This document shows positions 6,740-13,992 of a stretch of DNA of 16,071 bases, one piece after another. The translations under genes and the position numbers were made by a program. The stretch is taken from positions 1-16,071 of the forward strand of contig JAYFOA010000044.1 in the NCBI GenBank assembly GCA_034933145.1, given 5' to 3'. How positions within the stretch are numbered: the stretch's first letter is position 1; every line of letters begins with the position of its first letter. Below the pieces are notes generated by a model. The model was not told where the DNA came from. It did no database searches and was given only the letters and a program-made list of their open reading frames with translations. Source of the DNA: UBA4644 sp034933145 (lineage in GTDB: Bacteria; Bacillota; Clostridia; Oscillospirales; Butyricicoccaceae).

Positions 6740-8158
6740 ATGGAGCAGCGCGTGAGGGCCCTGACACAACAGCAGCTGGAACGACAGCAGGACTGTGCAC
6801 AGCAAGTGCGGGAGCTTTTGCACCAGCGCTTTGCGCGGCAGCCGCTGGCCTGTTGTATCACCTTTGGCTGTCAGCAGAATGAGGCAGACTCTGAGCAGCT
6901 CCGCGGCATGCTGATCGATATGGGGTACGGGCTTACCGATGATGAACAGGGCGCTGATCTTTTGATCTTTAACACCTGCGCCGTCCGGGAGCACGCGGAA
7001 ATGCGGGTATATGGGAATGTGGGGAGCACTGTCCATTATAAGAAAGACAACCCCAATCTGTTGGTTTGTGTCTGCGGCTGTATGGCGCAGCAGCAGCAGG
7101 TGGCGGATAAGCTGCACGACAGCTATCCCTATGTGGATATTGTATTTGGCACCTTCGCCCTGTGGCGCTTTCCAGAGCTGGTTCTTCGGCGGCTGACCGA
7201 GGGAAAGCGGGTATTCGAGCTTTCAGGGGACCCGGATGGACTGATCCTGGAAGGCGTACCCTCCATCCGGAAAAAAGGTACACGGGCCTGGCTTTCCGTC
7301 ATGTATGGCTGCAATAACTTTTGCTCGTACTGCATCGTTCCCTATGTCCGCGGGCGGGAGCGCAGCCGTACGCCGGAAGCGGTAGAGGCAGAATTTCGAC
7401 AGCTGGTGAAGGAAGGATATAAGGATATCACTCTGCTGGGTCAGAATGTGAACTCTTATGGAAACGACCTTTCCGGCGGCGTGGATTTTTCCGAACTGCT
7501 TCGGCGGCTCAATGCCGTGCCGGGGGACTTCCGCATCCGCTTTATGACCAGTCACCCGAAGGATGCAACCTTCCGTCTGTTTGATACTATGGCCGACTGT
7601 GAAAAGGTCTGTAAGAACATTCATCTGCCGGTCCAGTGCGGGAGTGACCGTGTCCTGCATGAAATGAACCGGCGGTATGACCGCGCACGGTATCTCGAGC
7701 TGGTGGATTATGCTCGCTCAAGCATGCCTGATTTGACGATCAGCAGTGATATTATTGTCGGTTTTCCAGGAGAGACCGAACATGACTTTGAAGAGACCAT
7801 CGACCTGATTCGGCAGGTGCGTTTTGATGCACTGTTTACCTTCATTTATTCCCGACGCGAGGGGACGAAAGCGGCTACGCTGTCCGACCCTGTATCTCGG
7901 GTGGAAAAACAGGTATGGTTTGACCGGTTGGTAGCGGCACAGCTGGAAATTTCCCGTGAGAAAAACGGGGCCTATGTGGGGCGGACGGAACGGGTTTTGA
8001 TTGAAGGGGTAAGCGAGGATGACCGCTGGCAACTAAGCGGACGTACTGACGGATTTAAATTGGTGCATTTAGTCGGAGACCAGGCGCTGATTGGCGGCTT
8101 TGCCAATGTGTTAATTGAAGATAGTAGCACCTGGGCGTTGTTCGGGAGGCTTGTTTGA
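6740..8158 (+). CDS. miaB: tRNA-2-methylthio-N6-isopentenyladenosine-37 synthase MiaB
   Basis: Radical SAM methylthiotransferase that turns i6A37 into ms2i6A37 in tRNAs reading UNN codons, using two 4Fe-4S clusters. It has 472 residues. The N-terminal methylthiotransferase domain carries the three auxiliary-cluster cysteines: Cys44 in TFGCQQNEADSE, Cys80 in FNTCAVREHAE and Cys114 in CGCMAQ. The radical SAM domain has CX3CX2C at Cys191, Cys195 and Cys198 in YGCNNFCSYCIVPYVRG. A C-terminal TRAM domain follows (about 400-472). The RGRERSR stretch and VREHAE favour MiaB over MtaB or RimO. The first 35 residues are a Gln-rich extension, and N-terminal extensions are common in Firmicute MiaB proteins. 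The start is set by GGAGG (6730-6734). Its stop overlaps the mutS start by one base. The enzyme that makes its substrate, MiaA, is encoded in the same operon. Confidence 0.97.
   Translation: MEQRVRALTQQQLERQQDCAQQVRELLHQRFARQPLACCITFGCQQNEADSEQLRGMLIDMGYGLTDDEQGADLLIFNTCAVREHAEMRVYGNVGSTVHYKKDNPNLLVCVCGCMAQQQQVADKLHDSYPYVDIVFGTFALWRFPELVLRRLTEGKRVFELSGDPDGLILEGVPSIRKKGTRAWLSVMYGCNNFCSYCIVPYVRGRERSRTPEAVEAEFRQLVKEGYKDITLLGQNVNSYGNDLSGGVDFSELLRRLNAVPGDFRIRFMTSHPKDATFRLFDTMADCEKVCKNIHLPVQCGSDRVLHEMNRRYDRARYLELVDYARSSMPDLTISSDIIVGFPGETEHDFEETIDLIRQVRFDALFTFIYSRREGTKAATLSDPVSRVEKQVWFDRLVAAQLEISREKNGAYVGRTERVLIEGVSEDDRWQLSGRTDGFKLVHLVGDQALIGGFANVLIEDSSTWALFGRLV
8144..8149 (+). promoter_or_regulatory. 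Ribosome binding site of mutS inside miaB
   Basis: GGGAGG lies eight bases before ATG 8158 and decides between that ATG and the in-frame TTG directly before it (8155). Confidence 0.7.
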
Positions 8159-10794
8159 TGGCAAAAGAGAAAAAAGCAGCCAGCAAGCAAAATGGCTTTA
8201 CACCAATGATGCAGCAGTATTGGGAAGTAAAGAAGCAGACGGAAGACGCCATCCTGATGTACCGCCTTGGAGACTTTTACGAGATGTTTTTCGACGATGC
8301 CAAAACAGCGTCGCGGGAGCTGGAGCTTACGCTGACCGGGCGGGACTGTGGACAGGAGGAACGGGCGCCTATGTGCGGCGTTCCCTTCCATGCGGCGGAG
8401 ACCTATATCGGTCGGTTGATCGCCAAGGGATATAAGGTCGCCATCTGTGAGCAGATGGAGGACCCTGCGCTGGCAAAAGGACTGGTCAAACGGGAGATAA
8501 TACGCATGGTCACCCCCGGCACGGTGATGGAAAGCTCCATGCTGGAGGAAGGACGCAATAACTATATCGCCGCTATCTATCTGGATACGCGCGGTGCAGG
8601 CGCCTGCTTCTGTGATATCACTACCGGTGAATGCTATGCCACGATGCTTTCCGGCAGTACTGTTATTGAGGGACTGCAGGGCGAACTTGCCCGGTTTACG
8701 CCAAAAGAGCTGCTTCTTTCCGACGGCGCTTACAGCCTTGAACCGCTGGTCAAATTCGCACAGGAGCGTCTTTCCTGCCATTTGGAACGGGCGGGAGAAT
8801 GGCGCTTTGTCTATGAAAATGCGCTGGAACGCTGTAAAAAGCAGTTTCCGCAGGATATACCGGAGGATGCGGGCGAGTTATGTGTCCGAGCCGCCGGCGG
8901 ACTGCTGTCCTATCTGCACGAAACACAAAAGAATGACCTTGCCCACCTGTCCCATCTCGAAATTTATATGCAGAGCCAGTTCATGGAGCTTGACTATGCG
9001 GCCCGTCGAAATTTGGAGCTGACAAGTGCCCAGCGGACGGGGGAAAAGCGCGGATCGCTTTTGTGGGTGCTTGATCAGACCTGTACCGCTATGGGTGCGC
9101 GGACTCTTCGCCAGTGGCTGGAAAAGCCGCTGCTCAGCGTGCCGCTGATCCGGGCGCGGCAGGGCGCCGTCGCCGCTATGCTGGAATCTCCAGCTGCCCG
9201 CGGCCGTCTGGAGAGCGCGCTGAAGCGTGTTCTGGATCTGGAGCGGATTTCTGCGCGCATCGTTTATGGCAGTGCAAACGCCCGCGATCTGCGTGCGCTG
9301 CAGCAGGTCTGCGAAGCGCTGCCGGAGGTGCGTGCCGCCCTTTCCGAAATGCCGTCCCCGCTGCTTGCACGGCTACTTGAACGGCTTGACCCTCTGGAGG
9401 ATCTATACGCGGCGGTCGCTGCCGCCATCGTGGATGAGCCTCCCTTCAGCGTCCGTGAAGGCGGGATGATCCGGGATGGCTATCACGCGGAAGTGGACCG
9501 TTTGCGCGCTCTTGTGGGCGGGGGAACGGCCCGTCTGAGCGCTATCGAACAGGGGGAGCGGGAAAAATCCGGCCTGTCAAAACTGAAGGTCGGATATAAC
9601 CGCGTATTCGGCTATTACATCGAAGTAGGCCGAACCTGGGCTGATCAGGTGCCGGACTATTTTATCCGCAAGCAAACTCTGGCCAACTGCGAGCGGTATA
9701 TCACACCGGAGCTCAAGGAGCTGGAGGGTGAAGTGCTGTCGGCCAGCGATCGGCTGACCGCGTTGGAATACCAACTCTTTGTCGAACTGCGGGACAAGCT
9801 GGCGGCCCAGATTGTACGTATTCAGAATACAGCGCAGGCACTGGCTGCCGCCGATGCGCTCTGCTCTCTGGCCATTGCGGCGGAAAAATATCACTATGTC
9901 TGCCCTGACGTGACCGATGACGACGTCATTGACATCAAGGATGGGCGCCATCCCGTAGTGGAACGGGTTTTGGATGGTGAACTCTTTGTTCCCAATGATA
10001 CGCGGCTTGACTGTGGAGACAGCCGGGTTTGGGTGATCACCGGCCCCAACATGGCGGGGAAGTCAACCTTTATGCGGCAGGTAGCACTCATCGTGCTGAT
10101 GGCGCAGTGCGGTAGCTATGTCCCGGCGTCGTTTGCGCATATCGGCGTTTGCGACCGCGTATTTACCCGTGTCGGTGCGTCAGACGACCTGTTTGCTGGC
10201 CGTTCCACCTTCCTTGTAGAGATGAACGAAGTGGCCGATATCCTCAGATATGCGACCCGCCGCAGCCTGCTGATCCTGGACGAAATAGGGAGGGGGACTT
10301 CTACCTTTGACGGAATGTCGATTGCCCGGGCGGTATTGGAATACTGCGCCGACCGGCGGAGGCTGGGTGCAAAGACCCTCTTTGCTACCCATTATCATGA
10401 GTTGTGCGCATTGGAAGGTAGCACCGATGGTATAAAAAATTATAATGTCGTCGTTAAAAAGCGCGGTGACGATATAATTTTTATCAAAAAAGTGATCCCC
10501 GGCGGCGTAAGCGACAGCTATGGAATCGAAGTAGCCAAGCTGGCCGGTCTGCCGGAACCGGTGATTAAACGGGCCAAAGAAGTTTTAGCGCAGACGGAAA
10601 AAGGTGCACCCGCTGTTTTGCCAAATATCCTGCTCCCGGTTGAAGAGGCGGATGTGCCGCCACAAATGGAGTTGTCCGGATTCACGGAAAATGAGCTGCT
10701 GCGGGAGCTGCGGGAACTGGAGCCGGACACACTCAGCCCTATTGAGGCGCTCAATACGCTGTACCGTCTGTCCAAACGTGCAAAGGAGAGCTGA
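8158..10794 (+). CDS. mutS: DNA mismatch repair protein MutS
   Basis: Recognises mismatches and small loops after replication and, with ATP, recruits MutL. It has 878 residues, slightly above the family norm of about 850. The mismatch-wedge motif F-Y-E is at residues 40-42 (GDFYEMF), in domain I. Connector, lever/core and clamp domains span about 130-580. The ATPase domain has Walker A GPNMAGKST (629-637), Walker B LLILDEIGRGTSTFDG (Asp708, Glu709) and the ATHYHEL stretch. A short C-terminal tail ends in ALNTLYRLSKRAKES, where the LSPIEALNxLYxL motif is typical of true MutS1 as opposed to MutS2. The start is ATG 8158, with one base overlapping the miaB stop (TGATG), and mutL starts two bases after the mutS stop. 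Translation of the three genes is probably coupled. Confidence 0.98.
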   Translation: MAKEKKAASKQNGFTPMMQQYWEVKKQTEDAILMYRLGDFYEMFFDDAKTASRELELTLTGRDCGQEERAPMCGVPFHAAETYIGRLIAKGYKVAICEQMEDPALAKGLVKREIIRMVTPGTVMESSMLEEGRNNYIAAIYLDTRGAGACFCDITTGECYATMLSGSTVIEGLQGELARFTPKELLLSDGAYSLEPLVKFAQERLSCHLERAGEWRFVYENALERCKKQFPQDIPEDAGELCVRAAGGLLSYLHETQKNDLAHLSHLEIYMQSQFMELDYAARRNLELTSAQRTGEKRGSLLWVLDQTCTAMGARTLRQWLEKPLLSVPLIRARQGAVAAMLESPAARGRLESALKRVLDLERISARIVYGSANARDLRALQQVCEALPEVRAALSEMPSPLLARLLERLDPLEDLYAAVAAAIVDEPPFSVREGGMIRDGYHAEVDRLRALVGGGTARLSAIEQGEREKSGLSKLKVGYNRVFGYYIEVGRTWADQVPDYFIRKQTLANCERYITPELKELEGEVLSASDRLTALEYQLFVELRDKLAAQIVRIQNTAQALAAADALCSLAIAAEKYHYVCPDVTDDDVIDIKDGRHPVVERVLDGELFVPNDTRLDCGDSRVWVITGPNMAGKSTFMRQVALIVLMAQCGSYVPASFAHIGVCDRVFTRVGASDDLFAGRSTFLVEMNEVADILRYATRRSLLILDEIGRGTSTFDGMSIARAVLEYCADRRRLGAKTLFATHYHELCALEGSTDGIKNYNVVVKKRGDDIIFIKKVIPGGVSDSYGIEVAKLAGLPEPVIKRAKEVLAQTEKGAPAVLPNILLPVEEADVPPQMELSGFTENELLRELRELEPDTLSPIEALNTLYRLSKRAKES

Positions 10795-10795
10795 T

Positions 10796-12751
10796 ATGGC
10801 GAAAATTGTTCAGATGACGCCGCAGTTGGCGAACCTGATTGCCGCCGGCGAGGTGGTGGAACGTCCCGGCTCTGTGGTTAAGGAGCTGGTTGAAAATGCC
10901 GTGGATGCCGAGGCAAGGCATATAATCGTCGAGATTAAAAGCGGCGGTGTCGCCTATATTCGTGTTACGGACGACGGAACCGGCATCCTGCCGGAGGACG
11001 TCCGAACCGCATTTCTTCGCCACGCGACCAGCAAGCTGTATACAGAAAAGCAACTTGCTGCCATCGGTACGCTGGGATTCCGGGGTGAGGCGCTTAGCTC
11101 CATTGCGTCGGTGTCAAAAATGGACGTATTTACCCGTACCAAGCATTATGACGCGGGTATTCAGATCAGCCTGGAGGCGGGGGACGAGAGCTATTTCGGT
11201 GATACCGGCTGCCCCGTGGGCACGACGGTCGTCGTTCGGGAGCTGTTCTACAATGTTCCCGCCCGGGCAAAGTTTCTGAAAAAGGACGTAACGGAGGCAG
11301 CCTATGCAGAAACCGCCGTCATTCAGGCTGCAATGGCGCATCCGGAAGTAGCTTTTCATTTTATCCGCGATGGGCGGGAGACCTTCCGTACCTCCGGCGA
11401 TGGAAAGCTGCTGAACGTGCTTCGTGTCTATTGCAGTACAGAGACTGCGGACCGGCTTCGGGCGGTCACCGGTTCGTTCGGTGAGATTTCGTTGGAGGGG
11501 TATGTCTCCCCACCGGATGTAAACCGTGCCAACCGGAATTTTCAGAACTTTTTCATTAATGGACGACCCGTGCGTTCTCATCTGCTGACCGCTGCTGCGG
11601 AGGCGGCCTATAAGGGCCGGATGACCGTCGGCCGGAACCCGCTCTGCTTTATCGCCCTGCGCATCCCGCCGGCGGCAGTAGATGTCAATGTCCATCCGGC
11701 CAAGCTCGAGGTCAAGTTTTCCCGGGAAAAGGATATTTTCTCTGCGATTTATTACGCGGTACAGTCCTCGCTGGAAGCCGGAGAGCGTATCTCCGCCTTA
11801 CGGCACGGCACACCGCTGCCGCATGAGGATCATGTGACCGAAGAGCAGCAAAAGCTGCCGAAAGAGACGGTCTATACCTGCCGTGAAACTTATGCATCCA
11901 CCCTGGCACCGGTGGCAGAGGGCGGCGGAGGTATTCCCTATTCTACAAAGAGGGACGCAGAAGTGCCTCCGCCGGCGGCAGAAAAAATGCCCGCCTATGT
12001 GGCACCGATTTTGGATCACATCGGCATGAATGTAAAGCTTGGTAGCTATACACCTAAAGAAGGCCAATTATCTGCTTCCGAAGAGGTAGTTTGCGCTTCC
12101 ATGAAGCAGACAGCAAAAGAAGAAATACCACCGGTTTCTGCGCCTGCAGAAAAAAACAGGTCGTCTTTTCCATTCGCCGCGATACCGGAAGTGCGTGTCC
12201 TGGGCGAGCTGTTTCATACCTATTTGCTGGCGGAGGAAAGCGGCGGCGTCTGGCTGATTGACAAGCATGCGGCACGGGAAAAGCAGATCTATAACGAACT
12301 TACGAGCGGGACGGCCGGAACGGCAGGCCAGCTGATGCTGGAACCCCTGTCCGTCACGCTTTCCCCGGTGGAGAAGGCTGCATGCCTTGAACATCGGGAC
12401 TTGCTGGCGCAGGCTGGGTTTGAAATCGAGGATTTCGGCGCCGGCTCCATCCTCGTACGGCAGATTCCCATGTATTTGCAGATATCGGATGTGTCATCCG
12501 TACTTTCTGATACCGCACAGCGGTTGCTGGACCGCAAAATGCCGGATAGCGAGACGTTGGACGTACTTCGGAAGAGTGTCTCCTGTAAGGCGGCGATTAA
12601 GGCGGGCATGGAGAGTGACGTACGGGAGTTGCAAAAATTTGCCGGCGAGGTACTGGCCGACCCGGCAGTTCGCAACTGTCCGCATGGCCGCCCTGCGGTT
12701 GCGTTTATCACAAAAATGCAGCTGGAAAAGCTATTTAAGCGTATCTTATGA
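10796..12751 (+). CDS. mutL: DNA mismatch repair endonuclease MutL
   Basis: GHKL-type ATPase that is loaded by MutS and nicks the new strand. It has 651 residues. N-terminal ATPase: LIAAGEVVERPGSVVKELVEN with the general-base Glu30 and Mg-binding Asn34, DDGTG (59-63) and GFRGEAL (94-100). An alignment-poor linker spans about 330-460, followed by the C-terminal dimerisation/endonuclease domain. The nuclease motifs are DKHAAREKQIYNE (489-501), SCKAAIKAG (from 596) and CPHGRP (628-633), so this is the nicking type found in bacteria without MutH. One oddity is that the last Glu of the DQHA-X2-E-X4-E motif is Asn500, with Glu shifted to 501. The start has AAGGAG (10783-10788) seven bases upstream. 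It overlaps miaA by four bases (ATGA). Confidence 0.98.
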   Translation: MAKIVQMTPQLANLIAAGEVVERPGSVVKELVENAVDAEARHIIVEIKSGGVAYIRVTDDGTGILPEDVRTAFLRHATSKLYTEKQLAAIGTLGFRGEALSSIASVSKMDVFTRTKHYDAGIQISLEAGDESYFGDTGCPVGTTVVVRELFYNVPARAKFLKKDVTEAAYAETAVIQAAMAHPEVAFHFIRDGRETFRTSGDGKLLNVLRVYCSTETADRLRAVTGSFGEISLEGYVSPPDVNRANRNFQNFFINGRPVRSHLLTAAAEAAYKGRMTVGRNPLCFIALRIPPAAVDVNVHPAKLEVKFSREKDIFSAIYYAVQSSLEAGERISALRHGTPLPHEDHVTEEQQKLPKETVYTCRETYASTLAPVAEGGGGIPYSTKRDAEVPPPAAEKMPAYVAPILDHIGMNVKLGSYTPKEGQLSASEEVVCASMKQTAKEEIPPVSAPAEKNRSSFPFAAIPEVRVLGELFHTYLLAEESGGVWLIDKHAAREKQIYNELTSGTAGTAGQLMLEPLSVTLSPVEKAACLEHRDLLAQAGFEIEDFGAGSILVRQIPMYLQISDVSSVLSDTAQRLLDRKMPDSETLDVLRKSVSCKAAIKAGMESDVRELQKFAGEVLADPAVRNCPHGRPAVAFITKMQLEKLFKRIL

Positions 12752-13677
12752 GCAGGATCATTGTGATTGCCGGACCGACGGCTTCCGGAAAAACCGGGTT
12801 AGCCGTGGAGTTGGCGCTTCGTCTTTCCGGCGAGGTGGTTTCTGCAGATTCTATGCAGATCTATCGGGGCATGAACATTGGTACTGCCAAACCGGATATG
12901 GCAGAGCGACGCGGCATCCCGCACCACATGCTGGACGTGGTGGAACCGGGAGAGGACTATTCTGTTTCCCGCTATGTGGAGGAAGCAACCGTCTGTGTTG
13001 ACGATATTTTATCCCGGAGAAAGACCCCTATCATCTGTGGGGGTACAGGGCTGTATATCGATAGTCTGCTTCGCGGCGGCGGTTTTCGCGAAAGCGGAAT
13101 TGATTCAGGACTCCGCGCCCAGTTGGAAAACGAATGGAGCGCCGACCCCGACCGGCTGACAGAAGAATTGCGGAGGGTGGATCCCGAGACAGCAGCGCGG
13201 CTGCACCCCAACGATCGGCGGCGCATCCTGCGTGCCCTTGAGGTTTATCGCCAGACGGGTATGACCATTACAGCCCATAATGCGTATACGCAGAGCCTGC
13301 CGTCCCGGTACGACGCATTATGCCTGGCACTGGATTTTGCGGATCGAGCCACCTTGTATGCCCGTATTGACCGAAGAGTGGACCGGATGCTGGCACAAGG
13401 ACTGATTGACGAGGCGTGCAGCCTGCGTGAACGCGGAATGCTGAAAGGTACGGCGGCACAGGCCATTGGTTATAAGGAACTGATGGAATATTTTGATAAT
13501 CGATGTTCGCTGGCCGAGACCGCGACGCTGATTCGGCAAAAATCGCGCAATTATGCGAAGCGCCAGCTTACCTGGTTCCGGCGGGATCGGAAGATGCACT
13601 GGATTATCAGACCCGATGAAAACGAAGATGTCCTCTTGCAGAAAGCGACAGATTATCTGAAAGAATACGGCTTATAA
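12748..13677 (+). CDS. miaA: tRNA dimethylallyltransferase MiaA
   Basis: Transfers the dimethylallyl group from dimethylallyl diphosphate to N6 of A37 in tRNAs that read UNN codons, the first step of ms2i6A formation completed by MiaB. It has 309 residues, normal length. Visible are the P-loop GPTASGKT (9-16), the SADSMQIYRGM stretch (from 32) with the conserved Asp, CGGTGLYID (98-105) with the catalytic Thr, the long helical insert around LHPNDRRRILRALEVY, AIGYKEL, and the C-terminal KRQLTWFRRD tRNA-contact motif. Translation starts within the mutL stop (ATGA) without a clear Shine-Dalgarno sequence, so it should depend on re-initiation after mutL. The stop codon is part of both a TATAAT box and the left arm of the hfq inverted repeat. 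Confidence 0.98.
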   Translation: MSRIIVIAGPTASGKTGLAVELALRLSGEVVSADSMQIYRGMNIGTAKPDMAERRGIPHHMLDVVEPGEDYSVSRYVEEATVCVDDILSRRKTPIICGGTGLYIDSLLRGGGFRESGIDSGLRAQLENEWSADPDRLTEELRRVDPETAARLHPNDRRRILRALEVYRQTGMTITAHNAYTQSLPSRYDALCLALDFADRATLYARIDRRVDRMLAQGLIDEACSLRERGMLKGTAAQAIGYKELMEYFDNRCSLAETATLIRQKSRNYAKRQLTWFRRDRKMHWIIRPDENEDVLLQKATDYLKEYGL

Positions 13678-13678
13678 T
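13673..13678 (+). promoter_or_regulatory. Possible -10 box for hfq
   Basis: A consensus TATAAT overlaps the miaA stop codon, 52 bases before hfq. No convincing -35 box lies 16-18 bases upstream (AGATTA at 13650), and the hexamer could arise by chance from the Leu-stop codons. If it is real, transcripts would start near 13685 and lack most of the left arm of the inverted repeat. Confidence 0.3.
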
Positions 13679-13731
13679 GTGCTTGTCAATAGCCTGGACG
13701 GCGAAATATAAAGAAAAGAGGACAAGCACAT
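13677..13731 (+). promoter_or_regulatory. Perfect 11-bp inverted repeat enclosing the hfq leader
   Basis: ATGTGCTTGTC (13677-13687) is the exact reverse complement of GACAAGCACAT (13721-13731). The right arm includes the first two bases of the hfq start codon (13730-13732) and the last G of its Shine-Dalgarno AGAGG (13717-13721). The 33-base loop ends in a purine run AAGAAAAGAG (13711-13720). In RNA running through from miaA this would form a stem that hides the hfq start codon. No T-run follows, so it is not a terminator. Confidence 0.6.
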
Positions 13732-13972
13732 GGAAATCAGAACACAGCTGCAGGATTCTTTTCTCAATGCGGCCCGCCGGGAGCGCGCGCCCCTGACGGT
13801 ATTTCTCACAAACGGATTTCAGCAACGGGGCGTGGTTACCGCTTATGACGGTTATACGGTCCTGCTTTGGTTCGAAGGAAAGCAGCATTTGATCTATAAG
13901 CATGCGATCTCTACGATCATTCCACAGAAACCGCTGGTAATGCAGACGGAGGAGACGCAGATACCCGTATAA
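13730..13972 (+). CDS. hfq: RNA chaperone Hfq
   Basis: Hexameric Sm-like ring that binds small RNAs and mRNAs and affects their pairing and stability. It has 80 residues, short like other Gram-positive Hfq proteins. Sm1 and Sm2 are complete: LQDSFLN (7-13) with the pore residue Gln8, and YKHAIST (56-62) in Sm2. Aligned by eye with E. coli Hfq, the rim ARRERAP (15-21) is E. coli-like. Phe30 in NGFQ is as in Gram-positive proteins. The AYDGY stretch (38-42) replaces E. coli SFDQF, so pore positions 41 and 42 are Gly and Tyr. LLWFEGKQ (45-52) is one residue longer than E. coli. The mutL-miaA-hfq order is widely conserved. The start codon sits in a perfect inverted repeat, which suggests translational control. 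The gene is followed after 20 bases by an HlyD-like gene. Confidence 0.97.
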   Translation: MEIRTQLQDSFLNAARRERAPLTVFLTNGFQQRGVVTAYDGYTVLLWFEGKQHLIYKHAISTIIPQKPLVMQTEETQIPV

Positions 13973-13992
13973 ATCGGGCGAAAGGAAGACCA

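Noticed and set aside
7972..8781. 269-codon open frame on the minus strand across the miaB/mutS junction
   Set aside because: It overlaps two certain genes entirely and has no family features or ribosome binding site.
10604..10795. In-frame upstream extension of mutL
   Set aside because: It overlaps the conserved end of mutS. ATG 10796 has a good ribosome binding site and begins the conserved MutL N-terminus.
10792..10800. Identical junction TGATATGGC at mutS/mutL and at sepF/yggT (15800-15808)
   Set aside because: Nine bases made of a stop codon, one T and an ATG-GC start are easily shared by chance in coupled genes; no further similarity flanks them.
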